Assembly (NCBI RefSeq): GCF_001598335.1
Contig: NZ_BCYT01000013.1
Span: 22,282-86,281, forward strand
From: Sphingobium abikonense NBRC 16140
GTDB taxonomy: Bacteria; Pseudomonadota; Alphaproteobacteria; Sphingomonadales; Sphingomonadaceae
Direction of reading: 5' to 3'
DNA length: 64,000 bases
Every line of letters starts with the position of its first letter. Within the stretch, counting starts at the first letter, position 1. The translations under genes and the position numbers were made by a program. Shown here piece by piece: positions 41,652 to 49,824 of this stretch. The notes below the pieces were generated by a model that ran no database searches, had not been told where the DNA came from, and saw nothing but the letters and a program-made list of their open reading frames with translations.

Positions 41652-41687
41652 TTGGATCAATGACAAGGGCCATTATCATTGATCCAA
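41652..41687. promoter_or_regulatory. 15-bp inverted repeat before or at the recombinase start
   Basis: TTGGATCAATGACAA (41652-41666) pairs with TTATCATTGATCCAA (41673-41687) with one mismatch. An ATG that could start the recombinase (41660) lies inside the left arm. The site looks like a repressor or recombinase binding site. Confidence 0.6.
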
Positions 41688-41743
41688 AATGTTGTTCGCT
41701 ATATGATTTTGCCTTCGATTTGTACCAATATGAGCGGACTGGG

Positions 41744-43339
41744 ATGACTGGCGAAGGCAGAAGACCGTTGCGCGGGCTGCGCGCCTTTCTCGATCCGGCC
41801 TTCGAGTCGGATCATACGCCTGTTCCTTCGGTGGAGCAAACGGACGTCGCTGGAAGCGCGGTCATGGGCGACGACCAGCCGATGGAGGACGGGCAAGCGG
41901 TATCGGTCCGCGCAGCGGAGGGCAATGTTGCGCCCTTGGTCATTGAAGAAGCCGACCCATCGGTGGCGATTGGACCGCTCGCGCCGTTGGCGACCGCCGA
42001 GGGAGTTCGGCCGACCACACTGGTCCTGCCCGCACCGGGCCAGCGTTGGGCCTATGGCGCGCGCCAGCAATATGTCGCGCAGCGCAGGGCGGAGCGCGCG
42101 GCGGAGCAAGCGCTCACCCCGCTCCAGCGGTTCGAAGCCGCTCTGGCGATGCTGCCGACCACGGGCCGGCCCGCCGCGAATCTTGATCTGGTCGAGGCGA
42201 CGCTGGCCGCCATGGCCGCCAACACGGTACGCGGTCTGCTTGCAGACATGGCGGGCTTTGGCGAGGCATGTCGCCGGTCTGGGGTGAGCGCGCTGCCAGC
42301 GCAGCCTATTTCGGTAATCCAGTATTTAAAGGCGCGCGGAGCGGGGGAGGGCAGTCTCGCCAAGGCGAAGCCGGCGACGCTTTCGCGCACCCTCTGGGCG
42401 ATCGCGACCTTCCACCGGCTGTTCGATCTGCCCGACCCGACCAAGGACAAGCTGGTCGCGCTGACGCTCAAGGCCTTGCGCCGCGAACTGGGAACCGCCC
42501 AGCGCCAGGCGCGGCCGTTGCGCTACAAGGGTTCGGTCAGCGACGTTTTTGACGGCGACGCGCGAGGGATGAGCCTGAAAGCGCTGCTCGACGGATGCCC
42601 CCACGACGAAAAGGGGATGAGGGACCGGGCGTTGCTGTCGGTCGCCTACGATACGGGCCTGCGCGCTTCCGAATTGGTCGCGATCGACATCGCCCATATC
42701 CAGCCGGCTAGTGATCCCGACACCCGGTTACTGCATATCCCGCGCCATAAAGCGGATCAGGAAGGGGAGGGGGCAACCGCATTCCTCTCGATGCGGAGCA
42801 CCCTGGCCCTGAACGCTTGGATCGCGGTGATGGCCGATCTGCTGGGCGTTCCTGAAATAACGAAGGGACCTATCTTTCGGCGGTTGTTTATCAAGCGCTT
42901 GAAGGCGGTCGATCCCGCTGTGTCGCGTGCTGCAGCGCGCCGGGAGGCCGCCGCCACGCAATGGGGATTGTCCAGTTTGATGCCAGAAGCCAAGGCAGCG
43001 CGGCGCACTGGCATCGATCCGATGACGGCCGTCAGCCTGGGCGGTGCCGCGTTGCAGCCGCAGGCGGTAACGCAGATTTTCAAGACGCGGGTCCAGGGGG
43101 CCTGGGACGCAGGACTCTTACCGGATTTGAGCAAGGACGAACTGGCCCAATGGGTCAAGGGGATCAGCGCGCATTCGACGCGCATTGGGATCACCAACGA
43201 CCTGTTCGCGGCGGGTGAGGATATCGCCGGGATCATGGATGCACTACGCTGGAAATCGCCCAAGATGCCGCTCAGCTACAATCGTAATCTGGCAGCGGAA
43301 CATGGTGCGGCGGGCCGTCTACTCTCCAAACTGCGTTAG
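41744..43339 (+). CDS. Tyrosine recombinase (site-specific integrase)
   Basis: About 531 residues. A long N-terminal region (to about residue 110) is followed by a core-binding domain (LTPLQRFEAALAMLPTTGRP, SVIQYLKARGAGEGSLAKAK). The catalytic domain has Arg in SVAYDTGLRASELVAIDIAH, a Lys region near PRHKADQEGEGA, the box HSTRIGITNDLFAAGEDIAG and a final Tyr in MPLSYNRNLAAEHG. The second His is replaced (RWKSPKM). I use ATG 41744 because the in-frame ATG at 41660 sits inside a palindrome with no ribosome-binding site. It may resolve plasmid dimers or drive integration. Confidence 0.85.
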   Translation: MTGEGRRPLRGLRAFLDPAFESDHTPVPSVEQTDVAGSAVMGDDQPMEDGQAVSVRAAEGNVAPLVIEEADPSVAIGPLAPLATAEGVRPTTLVLPAPGQRWAYGARQQYVAQRRAERAAEQALTPLQRFEAALAMLPTTGRPAANLDLVEATLAAMAANTVRGLLADMAGFGEACRRSGVSALPAQPISVIQYLKARGAGEGSLAKAKPATLSRTLWAIATFHRLFDLPDPTKDKLVALTLKALRRELGTAQRQARPLRYKGSVSDVFDGDARGMSLKALLDGCPHDEKGMRDRALLSVAYDTGLRASELVAIDIAHIQPASDPDTRLLHIPRHKADQEGEGATAFLSMRSTLALNAWIAVMADLLGVPEITKGPIFRRLFIKRLKAVDPAVSRAAARREAAATQWGLSSLMPEAKAARRTGIDPMTAVSLGGAALQPQAVTQIFKTRVQGAWDAGLLPDLSKDELAQWVKGISAHSTRIGITNDLFAAGEDIAGIMDALRWKSPKMPLSYNRNLAAEHGAAGRLLSKLR

Positions 43340-43921
43340 CGGATGTCGGGCTTCGGGTTGTTGCCATAATCAATCATGTAGCGAGGGTGGAAATCCCCCA
43401 CGACCTTCCCGCCTATTTACAGCTCCGCGCATGCCGCCGGCGATGCGCAGATGCGCTTCTGTAACAGGTGGCACAAAGCGCGGCAGCAGATTCTCTCTCA
43501 CTCAGGGAAAGGCGTCTGGCAATCGACCGATTCCGCCTCGCGACCGTCCACGGATCGGTGATCAGGATCGTCTGCTCCATGCTATCCGCGTTGATGATCA
43601 TGAACCGGCATTTTGGTAACAACAAATGGCTTGTTAGGAATTGGTGATCATCAATGGCCTCGAGCTAAGGCGCAAGGCTCTACGAGTGGGGTGCGGACCG
43701 TTAAATGAGCCGACCCGAGCAGCTTAGGTCACAATTAGCACCGGTGGATACGGTGCTGTTCACCCACAGGTTTCGAGCTTCGCACGACCTGGCAGGATCC
43801 TGTCGTGACGTGAGATGCTGGTGTGGGAATGTCTGCTCTGCCAGCGCAGGAGATGTTTCGTCTGCTTCGATGGTTGCGTTTGCTGCGATTATTGACCATA
43901 TAGGCCGAGAGGAGACGCGCC
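43340..43921. other. Non-coding spacer
   Basis: About 580 bases after the recombinase. I see no gene with a ribosome-binding site or a known family, and no strong terminator. AT content rises near 43600-43700. Confidence 0.5.
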
Positions 43922-44380
43922 ATGACCATGCCCGCCTTTGCGGAAGAAATCGGTAGCCGCTTGCCCTCCGCTGGTGAGAAGGATGCTGCCAATCAGCTTC
44001 GCAAGATCATTGCCGCGCATGCCGCCGGCGATGCAAAATTGCGCCTCCTGGAAGAGGGGGACAAGACCCCCACCGAAATCACACTGACACCCGCCATATC
44101 CCAATTGCTGATGGAACTGCTCAGGCATATCGGCAAGGGAGACGCAGTCACCCTCGTGCCGATCAGTCAGATGTTGACGACCCAGCAGGCTGCTGACGTG
44201 CTCAACGTGTCGCGGCCCTATCTCATCTCCCTTCTCAACAAGAAGGAGATTGCCCACACATTGGTGGGGCGCCACCGGCGCGTGCGCGCCGAGGATTTGT
44301 TTGCTTACAAGCGTGAGCGGGATGGGATTCGCTCCAAGGCACTCGACGATCTGGCGGCGGCCGACGCCGAATTGTTCTGA
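43922..44380 (+). CDS. HTH antitoxin of a PIN toxin-antitoxin pair
   Basis: A 152-residue protein. Residues 82-140 carry an excisionase/MerR-like helix-turn-helix: MLTTQQAADVLNVSRPYLIS, then LLNKKEIAHTLVGRHRRVRA and EDLFAYK. The N-terminal helical half may dimerise. Proteins of this layout precede PIN-domain toxins, and here a PIN gene follows after 3 nt. GAGGAGACGCGCC precedes the ATG. Probably autorepressed. Confidence 0.82.
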   Translation: MTMPAFAEEIGSRLPSAGEKDAANQLRKIIAAHAAGDAKLRLLEEGDKTPTEITLTPAISQLLMELLRHIGKGDAVTLVPISQMLTTQQAADVLNVSRPYLISLLNKKEIAHTLVGRHRRVRAEDLFAYKRERDGIRSKALDDLAAADAELF

Positions 44381-44383
44381 TCC

Positions 44384-44980
44384 TTGTTCGCCAATCGCTA
44401 CACGGCCTTCATTGATGCCTGCACGCTTGCCAGCGTGCTGCGCAGAAACCTGTTGCTGACATTGGCGGAAGCGGATTTCTTTCGCATCAGATGGTCGGCG
44501 CCAGTTCTAGAGGAAACGGGCCGAGCCATCGCGAAGATACTCGTCAGCAAGGGGCGATCGCAGGCGGAAGCGGAGGAAATCGCAGCAACCCAAATTTCCC
44601 GAATGCGTCAGGCATTTGGCGAAGCGGAGGTTGTTGATTTCGCTCATCTCACTCCGCTGGTGGAGGCCCTACCGGATCCGGACGATGCGCATGTGATCGC
44701 TGCGGCCGTAAAGACTCAGGCCGCCGCGATCGTGACGGAGAATCTCAAGGACTTCCCGGAGGCCCTGCTGGAGAGCTTGAATCTGGAAGTCCGGTCGGCA
44801 GACGACTTTATTGCCGATACCATCGCGCTTGATACGGGCCGCGCCGTCGCGGCAATTCGCCGGATGCGCGGGCGCTTTCGCAGGCCCGAAAAGTCCGCAC
44901 ATGACCTTTTGCTGGACATGGAGGCGGCAGGACTGGTGGCCACCGTGGACGCTCTTCGACCGCATGTGGGATCCCTCTGA
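44384..44980 (+). CDS. PIN-domain toxin, 198 aa
   Basis: A PIN-domain protein starting with a TTG codon at 44384. Active-site acids: D in YTAFIDACTLASVLRRNLLL, E in APVLEETGRAI, and DPDDAHVIAAAVKTQAAAIV followed by TENLKDFP, the second and third acidic clusters. Length is above VapC (about 130), as in the larger PIN/HTH class. It is 3 nt behind the HTH antitoxin and should degrade RNA when unpaired. An ATG start is not available nearby. Confidence 0.85.
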   Translation: MFANRYTAFIDACTLASVLRRNLLLTLAEADFFRIRWSAPVLEETGRAIAKILVSKGRSQAEAEEIAATQISRMRQAFGEAEVVDFAHLTPLVEALPDPDDAHVIAAAVKTQAAAIVTENLKDFPEALLESLNLEVRSADDFIADTIALDTGRAVAAIRRMRGRFRRPEKSAHDLLLDMEAAGLVATVDALRPHVGSL

Positions 44981-45106
44981 AACTTTGAATTGAACGCTTT
45001 GACGCAGGGAAAATGCTCGGACGGACTTGGAGAGTGGAATTTGGAAAGGCGGACGTTGATTTCCCGCTTGCCATGCACCCTCACAGTTTGACCAGGCTGC
45101 CGTACT

Positions 45107-45232
45107 TCATTGAAGAAACCCCTCTGGCCGATCCCGAAGCTGATCGAAGCGGTCGGCGATCGCGATCCAGCGGGCCACGCCCGTCTCATCACCCGCCACG
45201 GCCAGCGCAGTGACACGCTCGGCTATATGCTC
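45107..45232 (-). pseudogene. 3' part of a DUF6961-type gene split by IS66
   Basis: Reads from ERVTALAVAGDETGVARWIA to IADRFDQLRDRPEGFLQ and a stop at 45107. The reading frame joins exactly to the 5' part at 47705-47781 when the IS and one target copy are removed, giving QAPEHIAERVTALA. Confidence 0.78.
45225..45232. repeat. IS66 target-site duplication, left copy
   Basis: ATATGCTC, identical to 47705-47712 beyond the right end. IS66-family elements make 8-bp duplications. Confidence 0.9.
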
Positions 45233-45331
45233 GTATCGCTCCGGTGAGGGCCGCCTTGCAGTGATCGGCTGATATTTCGAGATGGCACCGGTGCAAGCAC
45301 TGGTGTTTGCACCGGTACAAGGGACGGTGCG

Positions 45332-45661
45332 ATGAGTCAGATGACGGTAATTTCGGGCCCAGAACGGCGGCGCGTCTGGACCGACCAGCAGAAGCGCGAA
45401 CTGGTCGCTGCGGTTTCGGCGCCCGGGGCGAACGTGGCGGAGATTGCCCGCCGTGCTGATCTGCGGCCGAACCAGATTTACAGATGGCGGCGGCAGATGG
45501 AGCAGGCAGCGCAGGGCTTTGCCGAGGTGCAGGTGCAAGCCGATCCGGTGCCAATGATCGGATCGGCGATCACCGTCGAGTTCGAGCGGGCGATCGTGCG
45601 CATTCCCGCTGGCGCATCGCCTGGGCTGGTGTCGGCAGTGCTGCGGTCGGTCAAGCCGTGA
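45332..45661 (+). CDS. tnpA: IS66 accessory protein TnpA
   Basis: A 109-residue DNA-binding protein with the IS66 TnpA pattern: RRVWTDQQKRELVAAVSAPG, then VAEIARRADLRPNQIYRWRR. It helps transposition, probably by binding the ends. Its TGA overlaps the GTG start of tnpB. Confidence 0.92.
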   Translation: MSQMTVISGPERRRVWTDQQKRELVAAVSAPGANVAEIARRADLRPNQIYRWRRQMEQAAQGFAEVQVQADPVPMIGSAITVEFERAIVRIPAGASPGLVSAVLRSVKP

Positions 45662-46005
45662 TCCCAATCCCCTCCGGCGTTCGGATATGGATCGCGACGG
45701 GGCACACGGACATGCGGCGCGGCATGCGTAGCCTGGCCCTCCAAGTGCAGCAGAGTTTCGGGCGTGATCCCTTCGCCGGGGATCTCTACATTTTCAGGGG
45801 ACGCCGCGGCGACCTCTGCAAGATCATCTGGCATGACGGCGTGGGCATGTCGCTTTATGCCAAGCGATTGGAGCGCGGGAAGTACATTTGGCCCTCTGCG
45901 GTGGACGGCGTGATCGCCATTTCCCCCTCGCAGATGGCCTGCATGTTGGAGGCGATCGACTGGCGTAATCCGCAGGCCACATGGCGCCCGACATTGGCCG
46001 GATAA
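45658..46005 (+). CDS. tnpB: IS66 accessory protein TnpB
   Basis: A 115-residue IS66 TnpB (Orf2-like, not the Cas12-type TnpB). The start is GTG 45658 (VIPIPSGVRIWIATGHTDMR). It contains RRGMRSLALQVQQSFGRDPF, then GDLYIFRGRRGDLCKIIWHD and GVGMSLYAKRLERGKYIWP, the family core. The exact role is unknown, but it is needed for transposition in the elements studied. Confidence 0.92.
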   Translation: MIPIPSGVRIWIATGHTDMRRGMRSLALQVQQSFGRDPFAGDLYIFRGRRGDLCKIIWHDGVGMSLYAKRLERGKYIWPSAVDGVIAISPSQMACMLEAIDWRNPQATWRPTLAG

Positions 46006-46053
46006 AAGCCCCGGCATGACCTAAAAAGCTAGGGATTCCGGTGCTTTTCCGCT

Positions 46054-47679
46054 ATGTCGTTGGCCATGGGGAACGAGGCGCAAGCAGAGATCGACAGCCT
46101 TCGCGAGCGGCTTGCCGCTGCCGAGGCAGTCGCCGCTGAAGTTGCCCGCATCAAGGCGATCAACGCCGACCTAGAAGCCCGTAACGCCCTTCTCGAACTG
46201 CAGAACGAGAAGATGCGCCGCACCCTTTTTGGCCAGCGGTCCGAACGCACACGCCATCTGCTCGACCAGATGGAACTGACCTTCGAGGAGTGCGAGACCG
46301 CTGCCAGCGAAGATGAGCTTCTGGCTGCCCTGGCAGCGGCGAAGACCAATGTCGCACCGTTCGAGCGCAAGCGGCCCGCGCGCAAGCCCTTGCCCGAGCA
46401 TCTGCCCCGCGAACGCTTCGTCATCGCCGCGCCCGAGGCATGCCCCTGCTGCGGTTCGGATCGGCTATGCAAGCTGGGTGAGGATATCACCGAGACGCTT
46501 GAGGTCGTGCCGCGCCAGTGGAAGGTGATCCAAACCGTTCGGGAGAAGTTCTCCTGTCGCGATTGCGAGAAGATCACCCAACCGCCGGCACCGTTCCACG
46601 TCACGCCCCGCGGACTCTTTGGCCCGAGCTTCCTTGCGATGCTGCTGTTCGAGAAGTTCGGCGCGCATCAGCCGCTCAACCGCCAGCGGGATCGTTATGC
46701 CCGCGAGGGCGTGGACCTGAGCCTTTCGACCCTGGCCGATCAGGTCGGCACCTGCACCGCTGCGCTGATGCCGCTCTATCTGTTGATTGAGGCGCATGTC
46801 CTGGCCGCCGAGCGACTGCATGGCGATGACACCACGGTGCCGGTGCTGGCAAAAACCAAGACCGATACGGGCCGGATCTGGACCTATGTCCGGGATGATC
46901 GGCCATTCGGCGGGCCAGCGCCGCCGGCAGCGATCTTCCATTATTCCCGTGACCGGCGAGGCGAGCATCCCGTGGGTCATTTGCGCAGCTGGACGGGCAT
47001 CCTCCAGGCCGATGCCTATGCCGGCTATAATGCGTTGTTCCATGCCAACAGACTGCCGGCGCCGCTGACCCGCGCCCTATGCTGGAGCCACGCGCGCCGT
47101 TATTTCTTCGAACTGGCCGATGTCGCCGCGCAGATCAAGAAGCGCCGCAAAAAGGCCGTCATCTCGCCGCTGGCAGTGGAGGCGGTCCGCCGCATCGACG
47201 CGATCTTCGACATTGAGCGCGCCATCAACGGCAGACCGGCCCAGGAGCGTCTTGCCTTCCGCCGGGAACTCAGCGCACCGCTGGTTGCCGATCTGGAAGA
47301 ATGGATCCGGGACAATCGGTCAAAGCTATCGAAGAACAGCGATGTGGCCGAGGCCATGGATTACATGCTCAAGGCATGGCCGGCCTTCGCCGCGTTCCTC
47401 GATGACGGCCGCATCTGCCTTTCGAACAACGCGGAGGAACGCGCGCTGAGAGGTATAGCATTGGGCAGAAAATCGTGGCTCTTCGCTGGTTCAGACCGCG
47501 GCGGTCAACGCACGGCCTTCATGCTGAGCCTTATCGGCACGGCAAAGCTCAACGACATCGATCCGCAGGCCTGGCTCGCCGACGTCCTCGCGCGCATCGC
47601 CGACATCCCCCAGAACCGTCTCCACGAACTGCTCCCCTGGAACTGGCGCGCCGCAGAAGATCAACGCGAAGCCGCCTGA
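46054..47679 (+). CDS. tnpC: IS66 transposase TnpC (DDE)
   Basis: A 541-residue DDE transposase. It has an N-terminal leucine-zipper-like coiled coil (residues 5-55), a zinc-finger-like segment CPCCGSDRLCKLG near residue 135 and a long catalytic core. The core includes HGDDTTVPVLAKTKTDTGRI (first Asp), LQADAYAGYNALFH (second Asp) and NNAEERALRGIALGRKSWLF (Glu). The frame is intact. Confidence 0.94.
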   Translation: MSLAMGNEAQAEIDSLRERLAAAEAVAAEVARIKAINADLEARNALLELQNEKMRRTLFGQRSERTRHLLDQMELTFEECETAASEDELLAALAAAKTNVAPFERKRPARKPLPEHLPRERFVIAAPEACPCCGSDRLCKLGEDITETLEVVPRQWKVIQTVREKFSCRDCEKITQPPAPFHVTPRGLFGPSFLAMLLFEKFGAHQPLNRQRDRYAREGVDLSLSTLADQVGTCTAALMPLYLLIEAHVLAAERLHGDDTTVPVLAKTKTDTGRIWTYVRDDRPFGGPAPPAAIFHYSRDRRGEHPVGHLRSWTGILQADAYAGYNALFHANRLPAPLTRALCWSHARRYFFELADVAAQIKKRRKKAVISPLAVEAVRRIDAIFDIERAINGRPAQERLAFRRELSAPLVADLEEWIRDNRSKLSKNSDVAEAMDYMLKAWPAFAAFLDDGRICLSNNAEERALRGIALGRKSWLFAGSDRGGQRTAFMLSLIGTAKLNDIDPQAWLADVLARIADIPQNRLHELLPWNWRAAEDQREAA

Positions 47680-47704
47680 TCCGCGGCCCTCACCGGAGCG
47701 ATAC

Positions 47705-47712
47705 ATATGCTC
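47705..47712. repeat. IS66 target-site duplication, right copy
   Basis: ATATGCTC, identical to 45225-45232. Confidence 0.9.
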
Positions 47713-47781
47713 TGGCGCCTGTTCGCCAAAGCGCCGCTCGATAGCGAGCGCCTCGGCCCATCGTTCCTGCTCCGGGGTCAC
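47705..47781 (-). pseudogene. 5' part of a DUF6961-type gene split by IS66
   Basis: Starts at GTG 47781 (VTPEQERWAEALAIERRFGE), overlapping the SRAP stop by 4 nt (GTGA). The first codons match the MTPEQERWAEAL pattern of DUF6961-type proteins of sphingomonads. The gene would encode about 65 residues when joined to 45107-45232. Confidence 0.78.
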
Positions 47782-48428
47782 AGCAGCGTCGCGGCAGACG
47801 AGGGCGCTGAGCGTGGCTTGTTCCATGGCTCGCTGGTCCGCTCCATGGCGATCAGTTCATCAGGAAAGCAGCGCTCTTGAAAACCTAGGATGTCGTCAAA
47901 GCTGCCATGAAGCCATTGCGCATATTCATGTTCATGCAGGAGAACCGGCATTCGGTCATGAACCGGGCGGATGGCCTCATTGCAGTCAGTCATCGCGCCG
48001 GAGAAGACCGGCCCCCATTCCGGGCTGTCGCGCCACAGGCCTGCCCAGGCGAAGATGGGACTATCACGCAGCGAGAACCAGCTCCGGGTCTTGGCCCCAG
48101 CCTTTCCTTCAGCTTCCGCAAAGTTTGTGAGGGGAATGAGGCAGCGAAATTCGGGTTTGCGCGCAGCGCCGAGCCAGAAGGGCTTGCGTAAGTCAGCGAT
48201 ATTGTTGACCGGCTTGGGCTTGGACTCCGGTTTCATGCCCTTGAGGCGAACCGGCCAGCCCCAGGTCATGCTTTGAAGGAGGCGAGTGCCATCCTGCTCT
48301 CGCACCACCATGCCAGGCGTGCCGGGATAGACCTCGTCGGGCGCGTTAAACTGGGTGACCGGCGCCGCCACGCCGAAATGCGCAGCCACCTCGGCGGCGG
48401 ATTTGCGCACGGTGTAGAGGTTACAAAT
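47778..48428 (-). CDS. SRAP/HMCES-family protein with apparent ATT start
   Basis: A SRAP-domain protein, which binds abasic sites in single-stranded DNA through its Cys2. The usual start MCNLYTVRKSAAEVAAHFGV is found only if translation begins at ATT 48428: AAGGAGG stands 8 nt upstream and the codons read ATT-TGT-AAC-CTC-TAC. The first standard start is a GTG at 48410, which would delete the catalytic Cys2. Other active residues are present: Glu in LTNFAEAEG and His in PVHDRMPVLL. It overlaps the DUF6961-type gene by 4 nt. A point mutation of ATG to ATT is the other explanation. Confidence 0.85.
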   Translation of the reverse strand: MCNLYTVRKSAAEVAAHFGVAAPVTQFNAPDEVYPGTPGMVVREQDGTRLLQSMTWGWPVRLKGMKPESKPKPVNNIADLRKPFWLGAARKPEFRCLIPLTNFAEAEGKAGAKTRSWFSLRDSPIFAWAGLWRDSPEWGPVFSGAMTDCNEAIRPVHDRMPVLLHEHEYAQWLHGSFDDILGFQERCFPDELIAMERTSEPWNKPRSAPSSAATLL

Positions 48429-48490
48429 GAGGCGATCCTCCTTCGTTGGAGGAGCAGCGTAGCACCGCGGATCGTCTCGTCAAAGCGGGC

Positions 48491-48667
48491 CTATGTGTTG
48501 AGATAGGCAGCGACAGCATCGACGCTGTTGCCCACCGCCTCCACCGCTTCCTCCAGTTGCTCTTTGCTGGCGCCGAAGCGGTTGGTCCAATATTGTACCT
48601 CATAGTCTTCGCCGAGCGCGATGCGCGAGCTGTCCTGCGGCCCGCGTGCGGTCTTTTCATTAGCCAT
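48491..48667 (-). CDS. DUF3606-type small protein
   Basis: A 58-residue protein with the DUF3606 pattern DYEVQYWTNRFGASKEQLEE and AVEAVGNSVDAVAAYL. Function unknown; it is a frequent neighbour of DNA repair or stress genes in alphaproteobacteria. Start chosen at ATG 48667 (MANEKTARG); upstream starts at 48700 lack a better ribosome-binding site. It lies 62 nt upstream of the SRAP gene and divergent from xthA. Confidence 0.82.
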   Translation of the reverse strand: MANEKTARGPQDSSRIALGEDYEVQYWTNRFGASKEQLEEAVEAVGNSVDAVAAYLNT

Positions 48668-48841
48668 TGCCTGCGCCTTCATCATCGTTGCCCGGTTCAA
48701 CGCAGAAAGACGTTCGACGTTTCGTGCTGTGATCGACCGGCGGCCCTTGGATGTCCGGCAGAAACGGAACGACTCGATCAGGCGGCGAGTAGTAATGTTG
48801 GGCCGCGTGCGAGAAGCGGCCGACCAGGAGCGTCCATATCT

Positions 48842-49639
48842 GTGAAGATCGCCACCTATAATGTAAATGGGGTCAATGGCCGGCTACCAGTGCTGCTGCG
48901 CTGGCTTTATGAGGCGGAACCCGACATTGTCTGCCTCCAGGAACTCAAAGCCCCGCAAGAGAACTTTCCCGAACGTGCCATTCGCGATGCGGGCTATGAT
49001 GCCGTCTGGCACGGTCAGAGCCGGTGGAACGGCGTCGCTATCCTCAGCCGTATCGGCGAGATCCACGAAACCCGTCGCGGCCTGCCCGGCGATCCCGATG
49101 ACGGGCAGAGCCGCTATATAGAGGCTGCGGTCGGCGGCGTTCTGATCGCTGGTCTGTATCTGCCCAATGGCAATCCTCGGGCCGGCCCCAAATATGATTT
49201 CAAGCTGCGCTGGCTCGACCGGCTGCACGCGCATCTGGCATCGCTCGTTGATCTGGACGCGCCGGTGGTGGTCGCCGGAGATTATAATGTCATGCCCACC
49301 GACCTCGATGTCTATGCGCCCGATCGCTGGCGCGATGACGCACTCTTCGCGCCCGAAGTGCGCGCGGGCTATCAGCGGCTTCTCGATCAAGGTTGGACGG
49401 ACGCGCTTCGGCACAAGCACCCGGGCGAGGCCATCTACACCTTCTGGAAATATTGGCGTGGCGCGTTCGAGCGCAATGCGGGACTGCGGATCGATCACCT
49501 GCTGCTGAATGCCAAGGCCAAAGCCCGGCTAATCGCGGCCGAGGTCGATACCGCGCCGCGTGGATGGGAGAAGACGAGCGACCATGCGCCGGTCTGGATC
49601 GAGTTGAAGGATAAGGCCCGAAGAAAGAAGCGGAGCTGA
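48842..49639 (+). CDS. xthA: Exodeoxyribonuclease III (AP endonuclease)
   Basis: A 265-residue member of the exonuclease III family. Active-site motifs: ATYNVNGV (N), CLQELKAPQENFP (E), WNGVAILSR, YLPNGNP (Y), VVAGDYNVMPTDLD (D and N) and the terminal KTSDHAPVWIEL (D, H). It nicks DNA at abasic sites and trims 3' ends in base excision repair. The start is GTG 48842 (MKIATYNVNG). A plasmid copy beside a SRAP gene suggests a paired role in abasic-site handling. Confidence 0.93.
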   Translation: MKIATYNVNGVNGRLPVLLRWLYEAEPDIVCLQELKAPQENFPERAIRDAGYDAVWHGQSRWNGVAILSRIGEIHETRRGLPGDPDDGQSRYIEAAVGGVLIAGLYLPNGNPRAGPKYDFKLRWLDRLHAHLASLVDLDAPVVVAGDYNVMPTDLDVYAPDRWRDDALFAPEVRAGYQRLLDQGWTDALRHKHPGEAIYTFWKYWRGAFERNAGLRIDHLLLNAKAKARLIAAEVDTAPRGWEKTSDHAPVWIELKDKARRKKRS

Positions 49640-49824
49640 CGTCTCAAAGGCTCATGGCCGCTCATCTTTTAGCGGCACGGCTTCTGGCGGACCCATGGCG
49701 AAGGAATGGCTGGCTGCATAGCAATGACAGGCGCGCGCGGCGGCGCGGTCGGCTGCCCCCGGATCTGCCACGCATTATCTCATCGGTAGGGCGGCCTTAA
49801 CCATCGACCTGAGATTACTGCGCC

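Larger units (their letters stand above)
45233..47704 (+). mobile_element. IS66-family insertion sequence
   Basis: A complete 2472-bp element with tnpA, tnpB and tnpC. Perfect 22-bp inverted ends start GTATCGCTCCGGTGAGGG (45233-45254) and mirror at 47683-47704. The 8-bp duplication ATATGCTC is intact on both sides, so the insertion is recent. Confidence 0.95.

Noticed and set aside
45332..46005. Initial idea that tnpB of the IS might be a Cas12-type TnpB nuclease
   Set aside because: Length (115 aa) and motifs are those of IS66 Orf2; the shared name is historical.
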